Origin: Laguncularia racemosa
Taxonomy: Eukaryota; Streptophyta; Magnoliopsida; Myrtales; Combretaceae
Reading direction: 5' to 3'
DNA: 64,000 nucleotides
NCBI GenBank assembly: GCA_037954665.1
Contig: JBBMOL010000581.1
Coordinates: 78,633-142,632, forward strand
Shown piece by piece: positions 12,001 to 21,461 of the stretch; the stretch's first letter is position 1; each line of letters begins with the position of its first letter. The notes below the pieces were generated by a model that was not told the DNA's origin, did no database searches, and saw only the letters and a list, made by a program, of their open reading frames with translations. The translations under genes and the position numbers were made by a program.

Positions 12001-13893
12001 CTATTACCCTATAAAATATGATAAGTGTGCTTGTTAGAATATATAATACATGAATAAGATAAAAGAGGTTAGTAAACGAATAATTCCAGGGTTGATTTGC
12101 TCAAAATGGGCCCTCATCGCCAAGATTTGAAATCCTTTAGTTCTTGCCCTAATGATAGGTCTTGTTAGATTTTGATTCCTATTAATAGTACCAACAACAT
12201 TTCCACATATATTCTTCTCAATGTGCATGACATCTAAATTATGTCACAACATTAGCTTTAACTAATATGGAAGTTGAAAGAATATTGACTTTTTTTTCCA
12301 ATTAAGGTCTTCAGGACAATGAACCCTTCTAACCTTCCTTGGATGCTTACCCATGCACACATCACTTATGAATTGCAACTGGTGGACAATTTCCGCACTA
12401 GAAAATTCTTGTGGAGTTTCACGAGTGTCACAACTTCCATCAAATTTTAAGCTACGTCTCCATCTACGGTCCTTAGGAAGCTACATTCTATGACCAGTGT
12501 ATCTAATCTTTCCATTGACCCTCATTGATGGTATTTGATCTTGGCATACTAGACAAACATGATACCCCTTCGTGCTCTACCCTGATAAGTTTCCATATAC
12601 CAAAAAGTCATTTATAGTCCACATTAAGGTTGCATGCATGTTGAATGTTGTCTTTGAAAATGCATCATATGTGTACAACCCATTATCCCAAAGATCCCTC
12701 AACTCAATAATCAATGGTTGTAAGTAAATGTTAATCTCATTACCAGGTGCCTTAGGTCTTAGAATCAACATTGACATCATCAAGTACTCTTTCTTCAAAC
12801 ACATCTAAGGAGGCAAGTTATATGTCAAAAGCATAACCGGCCGCATACTATATGATTGACTCATATTCCCAAATGGATTGAAACCATCATTAGCTAGCCC
12901 TAATCTAACATTGCAAGCATCCATCGCAAACTCAGGAAACTCAATATTGAAATTCATCCAAGCTAACCCATCTGCAGGATGACTCATTACATTTTCCATT
13001 CTCTTATGCTCCTCCTTATACCAACGCATTTTTTGGGCAACTTTAGAATTCATGAAAAGGCGTTGCAACCTAGGCTTTATAGGAAAGTAATGTAAAACTT
13101 TATGAGGAATGGCCTTCCTAACTCCACTATATACCTTATACCTCAAAGTACCATAAGTACGACATTGCTTTAAATGCTCATTATCACCCCAAAATGAGCA
13201 ACAATCATATTTACATACATGAATGTAATGAAAGCCCATGCCTAACCTATGAAAGTACCTATTTGCAAAATAATAAGACTTAGGAAGAAACACGCCATTG
13301 GGGATTACATCTTGTAGAAGTTGGAGAAGCATGTCAAAGGACGTGTTGCTTCACTTATTATACACCTTCAAGTGGAGAATCTTCACTATAAATTCAAACT
13401 AAGACAACTTACAACCTGAATAAAGCTCCTCTTGTGAGTTAACTCTTAGCCCATCTAAAAAATCCCATGGAACATCAATACTACCTCTAGGGGATGATTC
13501 TTCATCGTCATTATTGATGGAGGCTTCCACATCTTCTAGCATCTCATCAAGTCTACCTTTATCATCACATCTCACCCCTAAACATTCCTCTTCTATGGGT
13601 GATCCTACTTCCCATTCTCTATCATGCCTCCTACTTCAATCTAATAGAGGTAATTAAATACTTGGCTCCTCTCCATGATAAATCCAACATCGGTAGGCTA
13701 TATTTACCCCATCTACAAGTAGGTGTGCTCTGATCACATGTGGAGGATGCAACTTATCATTTAAGTATCTCTTACATGGACAATTTATTCTCGCGTTCAC
13801 CCTATACTTCAAGCACACATACACAAAGAAGTACTCCACACCATGTTAAGACTCCTTGGACTTGATGTCTATAGCCATCCAACTCTTATCTAT
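9005..13893 (-). pseudogene. CACTA transposase (Transpos_assoc, Transposase_21, DUF4218, DUF4216), broken
   Basis: Read on the minus strand. 13893-13654 is the N-terminal transposase-associated domain: DKSWMAID, then a CPCKRYLND zinc-like motif, ending YHGEEPS. 13332-12390 is the Transposase_21 core, including SFDMLLQLLQDVIP, CKYDCCSFWGDNEH, GLANDGFNPFGNMS and, after a frameshift at about 12805, HATLMWTINDFLVYGNLSG. 12230-12185 holds the HNLDVMHIEKNICGNVVGT motif. A solo LTR (10973-12184) interrupts it here. 10918-10385 resumes with DUF4218 (HDCHVMLQRLLP, HLPNKLL, RWMYPIERY). 10341-10024 links on (YLGSLKEFVRNRS). 9900-9005 is DUF4216 (YVLASQAKQIYYLEDLKLGNGWRVVQ). The likely start codon has decayed to ATA. 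There are many stops. The product would be a nuclear transposase acting on the CACTA ends. Confidence 0.9.
10973..12184 (-). mobile_element. Solo LTR of the gag-less gypsy family, inside the CACTA transposase
   Basis: 1212 bp, starting TGCTGCGCTCAAAACC and ending GATTCCTATTA. It is flanked by exact 5-bp target duplications 'atagt' at 10968-10972 and 12185-12189. It matches the LTRs at 40067-41083 and 45197-46051 in the same strand sense, and those at 34105-35184 and 37816-38891 in reverse. No internal coding sequence remains, as expected after LTR-LTR recombination. Both ends have decayed slightly (TGATG to TGCTG, CA to TA). A 64-codon frame at 12034-12228 runs from transposase sequence into the LTR and is only a junction artefact. 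Confidence 0.9.
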
Positions 13894-13900
13894 GCTTACA

Positions 13901-15329
13901 AGAATATGACTCCAAAAGAATGTGTAAAACTACGTCACCTTTAAATGAGCAAATAATGAATGAGAATAGAGTGATATTCTAGCATTTAATCATTCGATCA
14001 AATATCTATAATTGGGCACCTCCTTCCCTCAAAACCCAGCAATTCCCATTTGAACTTAACCAATATCAATCAACTTTATAGCAATTTATAAACAAGATCA
14101 TACTAATATAAAAAGCTTAGTGGAGTGTAGAACTTAACTAATAGTCACATTACCTAAATAAGTACTTCGTTGCAGTCACAAACTTATCAATATACGGCTT
14201 TTTGATAAATTTTATGATAAGTGAAAATGGTTATTCTTCTACCAAAGAAACATTATTACGTTTGTTTAGTAGTGTAATTATTATTACTATTGCATTATGA
14301 GCTAATTTCAATGTCAACTCCTCATAAAGTATATATTCCAATGCCATCTTGCACATCTCCAAGTGCTAACATGAAGGCAATGATGTATGATGAAGACATT
14401 ATTTAAGACATATTAACTTACTTGTGGAAACTCAGAGGAGGCAATGTGTGCTGCTGATAGTTGGAGTGGAGAGGAGAGGCTCAATGATGTTGTATGTCGT
14501 AAATGATTACTTTGTTGAGGTCTACAATGGAAGGTAAGTGCTCTGTTCTGCTCAATGATGAAAGGGTAGTATGATACAGTAAACATAAAATTAAATTTAC
14601 TTCTTAAATTGGAAAAGAAAAATGAAACCATATAATTATTTATAGGGAAAGTGTTCTAATCAAGCTAAACAAAGTAAAAGACAAACATAAGTAACACCCT
14701 TCTTGAGGCAAGCAGTTGAGGTAGAGGAGAGTTCCTAGCTTCTGAGAAAAGGGAATTTTTATCTCAAAAAAGAGATATTTTCAGCATGGGAAGGCAAGTA
14801 GTTGAGGCAAGCATTGCTCTTTCTAGCATCCAAAATATTTTTAGCATATGTAGAAACTTGCTCTATTCTCACCTTAAATCCTGTATTATGATTTGAGAAT
14901 TTCAACCATAGTTTAAGTAAGATATTCAACATAGTAAAAAGATTGTCTTACTCATTAGATCTAATAGAAAGCTTAAAGGACCTTGCTAGCTACAACTAGG
15001 AAAATACCTACTAACGTAACATATGCAAGGTTTTCATATGATCCTAGAACTACATGAATTGGTTATCGTAACGAAAATTTTTGAAATAGATTATGATCTA
15101 GGATAGAAGATAATATTATGGATTGAAAACTTGCTAATAGCACAATACCTTGAAAATATAGTTTCTTTTTTTGTGAAATTCGGATTTTTTTTCCACTAAT
15201 AAAGGTTCATGGGGGCATATTCCTTGTACAAATAGACCAAAAGCTATCCTATCCAAAACTAGACTATTCAATCAATTAAAAGACTACTAGCCCCTTAACA
15301 AAAATGGGCACACAAAGCACTCTCTAAGC
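13901..15329. other. Unassigned interval between CACTA element and LINE fragment
   Basis: It should contain the right terminus of the CACTA element, but I could not locate an inverse of the left end. The nearest TAGTG strings (about 14274 and 15437) lack the following bases of the terminus. A partly duplicated 'ggcaagcagttgaggtag' block occurs near 14710 and 14795. The 72-codon minus frame at 14413-14631 is unrecognised and low in complexity. Confidence 0.4.
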
Positions 15330-15665
15330 TTAAAAACACTAGAGAAGAGATTTAATACACCACATAACTCTTCTAGCTATAAAGTTTGGATCACATGATG
15401 CTTCCCAAAATGTCTTTGGTTGATTTCTTTCCAAATATAATAGTGACTAGCTAATGCTGCTTTCTTAAACATTATACTCATCCTCAAAACTGAGCTGTCA
15501 GAGGAAGAAGGGTGATCTTTTCTTGCATCTCTATCTCTCATTGCCTAATCAAGCCACTTCTGGACTAGTATGTCCATAATTCCTTAGCCAAATCACATTG
15601 AAAAAACAAATTTGTGGTCTTCTTCCTCTATTCCAAACCAAGAGCAAGTATTTGACATTATGATA
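15330..15665 (-). pseudogene. LINE (non-LTR retrotransposon) C-terminal fragment, zf-RVT type
   Basis: The minus-strand translation contains CSWFGIEEEDHKFVFSM and, further on, SHYYIWKEINQRHFGKHH. Plant LINE reverse transcriptases end with a zinc-binding zf-RVT region of the form C-x2-C..EE..H..F..C, followed by a W-rich segment of the type YxIWxERNxRxF. The second cysteine is lost and stops interrupt the frame. Only about 110 codons remain, cut by the copia LTR at 15669. Confidence 0.6.
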
Positions 15666-15668
15666 CTT

Positions 15669-15884
15669 CGTTCATTAAAAGTTTGGGCTTGGGCTTATGA
15701 ATAGTTGTTCTATATATTCTCTTTTTCACTTGTAATTGCTGATGAAGAAACAAGAGAGTGAGGTGCTAATTATAGTGGAATCCTCTACTGGACGTAGCCC
15801 TAATTAACAGGTGAACTAGGGTAAAATCTGTGTCTTTATTTTTTTTTCCTTTTTTAACTTACTCGTGTGCGGTTGACCCTAACA
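15669..15884 (+). repeat. Copia 5' LTR
   Basis: 216 bp, matching 24681-24899 with scattered substitutions. The start has decayed from TG to CG ('cgttcattaaaag') and the end is '...ccctaaca'. It contains the TATA-like 'tctatatattctc' near 15710, a plausible promoter element. Confidence 0.85.
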
Positions 15885-15886
15885 TT

Positions 15887-15898
15887 TGGTATTAGAGC
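15887..15898 (+). other. Copia primer-binding site
   Basis: Reads 'tggtattagagc', one mismatch from the initiator tRNA-Met complement TGGTATCAGAGC, two bases after the LTR end. This places minus-strand DNA synthesis start for the element. Confidence 0.85.
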
Positions 15899-15929
15899 GA
15901 GGTTTGAGATTAAGGTTTTTTTAGTGAAG

Positions 15930-16906
15930 AGAGATCTAAAAAAAAATGAAAAATCAAATCACAGGAAGATATGGGCTAGTCAATCACGGATTCAAGTGGA
16001 GAAGTTCGGCGGAAAGGGTTTCAAGTTATGGAAGTTGAAGATGGAGGCTCTACTCGTGGATAAAGATCTATGGTATGTAAATGAAGAAGATAAAATAAAG
16101 TTAATTACTAAGGAGAAAGTGAACGAGGAAGAGATTGCAATTGCATCCACTCAATTGAAGGCGTGGATCAACAGTAAACAGTAAGCACGAAACTTGATTT
16201 GGCTATGCCTCACTAATAACGTCTTCGTGAATGTGACCTCTGAGAAGACAGCAAAAGATCTCTGGTTTAAATTGGGAAGCCTTTATTGCAGCAAATTGCT
16301 CATGAATAGGCTGTTTCTGCGGAAGTAACTATACAACCTTCGGATGAGTAAAGGCGAGTCCTTTTTTGCACACTTAAATGATTTTAATACTATTTATAGG
16401 CAACTTGCATTATTGATGTTAATCTGGATGAGGAGGATAAAGCATGTACTTTGTTGTGTTCATTGCCTAATTCATGGGAACATATAATTGTTTCAATTGG
16501 CACTGGTGTTAGTGCACTATTGTTTGAGAATGTTAAGTCTGCTTTATTGTCTGAGGAGATGAGAAGAGAAGGTTCTAATAATTCAATGAATGATGTTCTT
16601 TTCGTAAGAGGAAGGAATAGTGAACAATCCAAATCCAGATTTGTTAGTAGGAATAAGTCTAGAGGAAGATTTAAAAGTCGTAATCAATTTGAAATAAAGT
16701 GTTGGAAGTGTGGAAAAACTATACACTTGAAGAAGCATTGTAGAAGCAAAAGTGTGGGTCCAAACAAGTGAGATGATGCATCATCTTCTAATACAAAGAA
16801 AGATGATGATAATAATGTGGGAGACATGTATCTCATCTGCAATTCATCTCAGGTTGACCGAAGTGCATGGATAATTGATATTGGAGCGTCTTTTCACATG
16901 ACACCT
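15930..16906 (+). pseudogene. Copia gag and start of protease, broken
   Basis: Gag is recognisable from KFGGKGFKLWKLKMEALL, the typical N-terminal binding block, and DLWYVNEEDK. A second segment contains LLCSLPNSWEHIIVSIGTG. The zinc knuckle CWKCGKTIHLKKHC (about 16700-16741) keeps the CX2CX4HX4C spacing. A stop follows at 16769-16771. The protease then starts with WIIDIGASFHMTP, where the usual DSGA has become DIGA. The gypsy insertion cuts the frame right after this motif. Several other stops and frameshifts are present in gag. Confidence 0.9.
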
Positions 16907-17579
16907 TGATGCGTGAAACCCTAGGTATATTAAACCTAGAACCCCAATGATACTAGTTGGTTTCAATTATCCTAAGGATCCTCTTAAATAAGTGATGTGC
17001 AACTAGACCCTAATCAAACCCATTGACTATAACCTAAGTTATCAATAGTTATTTCTAGTAATTCGATTAAGAATTCTATGGAAAAGTTGTTTTGCAAAAG
17101 AACAAAAAGAGGTATTTGGTATCTCACAAAAAAGATATATTTTCATATATCTCAAAGTTGTCTCCTCATGGTTGGCCCTTTCATGGTTTACATAGTGTCA
17201 TATAAAAATATTAAAAATCCTAAGTTGCCTATTATATCCTCATTCTTGTGTCACCAAGTAGGCAACTAAATAACATGGAAAACAAACCAACAAATCAAAA
17301 TAAATTATAACAAAATCGAATGTATCCTTTAATGTAGTGTCCATGAAAATATATAAGGTTCCTAAAATATTTTATCCTTCCATAGTCATGTGAATCAAGT
17401 TGACACATGTATGTTTTTCTTCTATGTAGCTTGATGCCTAGGCTTACAAGTCCATGACTAGTCCTTGTGGAGCTTCATTCATCCTTTTAATTCTAGCTCG
17501 GGTCATTAGGCCTCTAATGCTATGTAATGGATCATGGAATTTTGGCCCCTTCCTTTTCCATGCTAGCTGATCCTCATTA
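16907..17579 (-). repeat. 3' LTR of nested gypsy element
   Basis: 673 bp, starting TGATGCGTGAAACCC and ending GATCCTCATTA (decayed CA). It matches 20701-21461 except that it lacks a segment of about 85 bp present as a diverged tandem duplication in the other LTR. Confidence 0.9.
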
Positions 17580-17879
17580 TTCCCTCATTCCTCGAAAAGA
17601 TTCATCCTCGAATCACTTACATTATAAAAAGTAAGATAACAAAATTACAATTGCGCTTATATTACCATAGTGACTCAACAAATCAATCTTGTAGTTGTTG
17701 TAATTGATGCGCTCCAAGACTTGGAAAAGTCCCTCTCCTTTAGGATGTAATTTAGGCTCTTGCTGTGGTGCAAATTTTTCTTTTCACAAATGCACCCAAA
17801 CCTTTTCTCCTGGATGAAACACAATCTTGACACGTCCCTTTGGTATTAACCACTTCTAGATCATATCCAATTTCCTCTC
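17580..17879 (-). pseudogene. Integrase C-terminal remnant of nested gypsy element
   Basis: Minus-strand translation shows GEKVWVHL, KLHPKGEGLFQVLERINYN and YKIDLLSHYGNISA. This is the C-terminal part of gypsy integrases (GDxVWVH...GPFxVLERINDNAYKIDLP..YxVSATFNV). It follows the protease segment directly, so about 2.5 kb of pol has been deleted. Stops interrupt it. Confidence 0.7.
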
Positions 17880-19765
17880 ATCCACGGTTAGCTCATATGT
17901 TCCTGTAACAAAGCCAAAAGAACAAACACCATACTAGGTAACAAAAGGTTAGTGTCAATATAAATAAAATAAACATCCTTGTACATAAGTACAAGTAATT
18001 GTTTCCTCACCAAAATTGCACTCTTACCTTTACTTTTTTTTACAATTTTCTCTCCTCTCAGTGTTTTAGACCCTCTTCCCTCATAGCTCACTAATGTTTG
18101 TCTCTCACTATTTTCTTTTTTCTCTCCCTGCTCTCGCATACTCTTGTGCTTCGCTCTAACTTCTTTAGCAATTTTCACTTGGTCCTCACAAGCTTCCCAT
18201 GGTTTCAATGGAGTTAGAACTACCTTCCTTTTGTTTAAAACAAAAGAATATCAGTTCTTATACCTATCGTACATAACCTTCCTATCATACTGCTATGGTT
18301 GCCCTAATAATATATGGTTAGCCTGCATAGGTACCACATCACACATAAACTTGTCTTTGTAGCTCCCTATAGAGTAGGCTATAAGTACCTACTTGGTCAC
18401 CTTAACCTCCCTACAATCACTCAACCACTGTAATCGATATGGTTTCGGGTGTCTCACAGCTTTCAACTGCATCTTTTCTACTAGCAAGGTGCTAGCAACA
18501 TTAGTGCAGCTGCCACTATCAATTATCAAGCTACGGACTCTACCTTGCACATGACATCGTGTATGAAAAATATGTTCACGCTAGATCCCCTCATCATCCT
18601 CTTGGGGTTGTACACTAAGTACTCTCCTTGTGACATACAACTTACCACTCACGGGTCCCTTTAAGTCAACATCCTCATACTCATGTGATGTTGACTCCTC
18701 CTTCTCCTCAAAGCTCACACTCTCTACATCCCCATTATCACTAATAATCAGAGCCCTCTGATTTAGACATTGGGATGCAATGTGCCCAAATCTCTAACAC
18801 CTAAAACACTTAACATCTCTTATCCTGGAAGGGGGTTTAGTGTCAATCTTTCCCTTAGGTGTAGCAATTGGATTATTAACCCTCACGTCCTCCTTAAGCT
18901 TTGAATCGATGGAGTTTCTCTTCTACATGGACTTCCATGGAGTTTTAGAAGTCGAGCCAGTCCTCTACTCACTCCTGTATTTTAGCCACCGATCCACTTT
19001 AATAGCTCTATGTAGTAACTCTTCCATATCTAAGTAATGGTGAAGATCTACTACATCAGCTATCTCCCGATTCAATCCGTTGATGAATCTAGCTATAGTG
19101 GCCTCATCATCCTCCTCAATTCTTGCCCTAATCATGACCATCTCTAACTCTTTCTAATAATCCTCTACACTATTATTCCCTTAAGTCAACCTTTGGACTT
19201 TCCTAAGTAAGTCCCTATGATAGTGACTAGGAATAAAACGCTTCCGCATAATCGTTTTCATCTCCTCCCAAGTGTTAACAGCTCACTCTCCATACCTGCA
19301 CCTATTACGCAACAACTAATCCTACCATACACTGGCGTAATTTGAAAACTCTACTGCAGTTAATTTTATCTTTTTCTCCTTAGTGTAGTTGTGACTTTCA
19401 AACACATGATCTATCTTCCTCTCCCATTCTAAATACAATTCCGGGTCATTCTTTCCTTTAAAAGTTGGGATTTTCAACTTAATACTCCCTAAATTACTAT
19501 TATGTCTCTGGATATGTCCCCTATCCCTCACGCATTGGTAATCTCCAAAATTTGATTCCTCTTCATCTATCCTAACTCCTCCCATATTTTGTCTACCTAC
19601 TCCTCACCTAACAGTGGTACAACTAGACGATTCCCTACTCCTTTCCATCCTATCCATCCTTTCATGGATCTACTCTAGTTCACCCATTAGGATCCTCTTC
19701 ATCTCCCCCATCAATCCCTCAAACATCACTCGACTTTCTCCTCCATTAGTGTTCTATCCCAACAT
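17880..19765 (-). pseudogene. Gypsy gag and protease of nested element, broken
   Basis: Gag core in 19585-19322: KLKIPTFKGKNDPELYLEWE and HNYTKEKKIKLTAVEFSNYA, the standard Retrotrans_gag pattern. It continues with RFIPSHYHRDLLRKVQRL and EELLHRAIKVDRWLK. A zinc knuckle near 18770-18815 reads CFRC-RFGHIASQC. The aspartic protease follows: HIFHTRCHVQGRV, LIIDSGSCTNVAST with catalytic Asp kept (about 18495-18530), and VVPMQANHILLGQP. 18208-17888 is a Lys-rich linker before where reverse transcriptase would start. Roughly ten stops are scattered through the frame. Confidence 0.88.
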
Positions 19766-20686
19766 AATTCTAATAATTTGCGGAAAGTTATGATCAAAAT
19801 TACAAGAAATATATAAGTATGTTCCTCACACTCACTCGTGTATTGCTTACAAATGATATGCTCATAATTCCACTCGTGTATATCTCTCACAAAATATGAT
19901 CTCACAACCTACCTTTTGTAATTATTTTGCTAGGAACTCAATTTAGAACTCCTAAACTCAAATTGCTAAGTCAACACTAATGATTACTATTGATTTTTAA
20001 TCACGATGATAATTTAGAAATTAGAAGCAAATTTCAATAGCTACGACAGACAATAGAATTTGGAAACAAGACAATTAATTCTTTTGCATGCAATCTCTAG
20101 AGGATATAATTTGCACTGAAACACAATGAATGATTATGGAATGTAATTTTTGGATGCACAATTTAGAAATCACAAAGCATTTATCACATTTAGAATTGGA
20201 AACAATTGATATGGAAAGTAAATTGACTCAACCAATTATGTAATTGACAATTCAAAAAGCTATCTTATGATTTCGGCAATTGTAATTCTTCAAGGCCGAA
20301 TGCCTTTTTTTTTTTTTTTTTGAATTTCGGTTCTTGATTCTTTCTTTTGCAACCGAATTTGATTTTTTTTTTTTTTTGTAGATAAGCTATGAATTGAACA
20401 CAATTGATTATTTATGAAAACCTAAATACCATTGGCCCTAATGGATTGTAATGACTAAAAAAGTATGAATTTTTTTTTTCTATGACTTTTGACTATGAAT
20501 GTGGAATAGACAACAGGTGAATATGGAAAAGAACAACAAAATTTTTTTTTATACGATTTTTTTTTTCAGATATGAATAAGGAAAAGAACAACAGATGAAT
20601 ATGGAAAATAACAACAGATGACTATGGAAAAGAACAACAGACAAATTAAAGAAAAGGATAGAATTTACTTGATTCAAAAAGCCGAA
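19766..20686 (-). other. Leader of nested gypsy element
   Basis: Noncoding leader between primer site and gag. It holds poly-T runs at about 20306-20323 and 20364-20379. A degenerate tandem array of a 25-28 bp unit close to 'gatgaatatggaaaagaacaac' lies at 20505-20650. No frame is credible. Confidence 0.6.
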
Positions 20687-20698
20687 GCTCTGATACCA
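20687..20698 (-). other. Primer-binding site of nested gypsy element
   Basis: Plus-strand 'gctctgatacca', i.e. TGGTATCAGAGC on the coding strand: a perfect initiator tRNA-Met complement, two bases inside the LTR edge. It proves the minus orientation. Confidence 0.92.
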
Positions 20699-20700
20699 AA

Positions 20701-21461
20701 TGATGCGTGAAACCCTAGGTATATTAAGTGTAGAACCCCGACGATGCTAATTGGTTTCAATTACCCTAAGGATCATCTTGAATAAGTGATGCATAACTAG
20801 ACCCCAATCAATCCCATTGACTGTAACCTAAGTTATCAATAGTTATTCCTCGTAATTCAGTTAAGAATTCTATGGAAAAGTTCTTTTGTAAAAGAACAAA
20901 AAGAAGTATTTCGTATCTCACAAAAAAGATGTGTTTTTCATAGATCTCAAAGTTGTCTCCTCATGGCCGGCCCTTGCATGGCTTATATAGTGTCATACAA
21001 GAATATGGAAAACCTAAGTCGCCTAGTCTATCCTTATCCTCATGTGATTGAGTAGGTAACTAAATAATATAAATTACAAACCAAAACAAATACTAAAAAT
21101 CCAAAGTTGCCTATTCTATCTTTATTCTTGTGTCACCAAGTAGGCAACTAAATAACATTGAAAACAAACCAACAAATCAAAATAAATAATAACAAAACCG
21201 AATGTATCCTCTAGTGTAGCATCTATGCAAATATATAAGGTACCTAAAATATTTCATCCTTCCATGTTCACGTGAGTCAAGTTGACACATGTATGTTTTT
21301 CTTCTATGTAGCTTGATTCTCGAGCTTGCAAGTCCATGACTAGTCCTTGTAAAGCTTTGCTCATCCTTTTAGCTCTAACTCAGGTCATCAGGCCTCCAAT
21401 GCCATGTAATGGATCATGGAATTTTGGCTCCTTCCTTTTTCATGCTAACTGATCCTCATCA
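20701..21461 (-). repeat. 5' LTR of nested gypsy element
   Basis: 761 bp from TGATGCGTGAAACCC to GATCCTCATCA. It contains a diverged tandem pair of about 85 bp at roughly 21005-21180 ('ctaagtcgcctagtctatcc' and 'ccaaagttgcctattctatc'). Only one unit exists in the other LTR. The two LTRs differ at many positions, so the insertion is not recent. Confidence 0.9.

Larger units (their letters stand above)
5665..13900 (-). mobile_element. CACTA (En/Spm) DNA transposon, degenerate, with nested solo LTR
   Basis: The left end starts with CACTATAAGAATTTTGACAT, followed by an array of subterminal repeats. Two minus-strand genes follow: a Transposase_24-like gene (about 7230-8830) and, upstream of it in transcription, a Tnp2/Transposase_21-type transposase with DUF4218 and DUF4216 blocks (9005-13893). 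This gene content is standard for plant CACTA elements. A 3-bp target duplication would be 'agc' (5662-5664), but no matching right terminus ending in TAGTG was found, so the right boundary given is only the start of the transposase. Both genes carry stops and frameshifts. Confidence 0.85.
16907..21461 (-). mobile_element. Ty3/gypsy element nested in the copia protease
   Basis: 4555 bp in minus orientation with exact 5-bp target duplications 'cacct' at 16902-16906 and 21462-21466. LTRs are 16907-17579 and 20701-21461; a perfect initiator tRNA-Met primer site is at 20687-20698. Gag and protease are present, but reverse transcriptase, RNase H and most of integrase are missing between about 17880 and 17830, so it could not have moved alone in this form. 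The insertion postdates the copia element. Confidence 0.93.
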
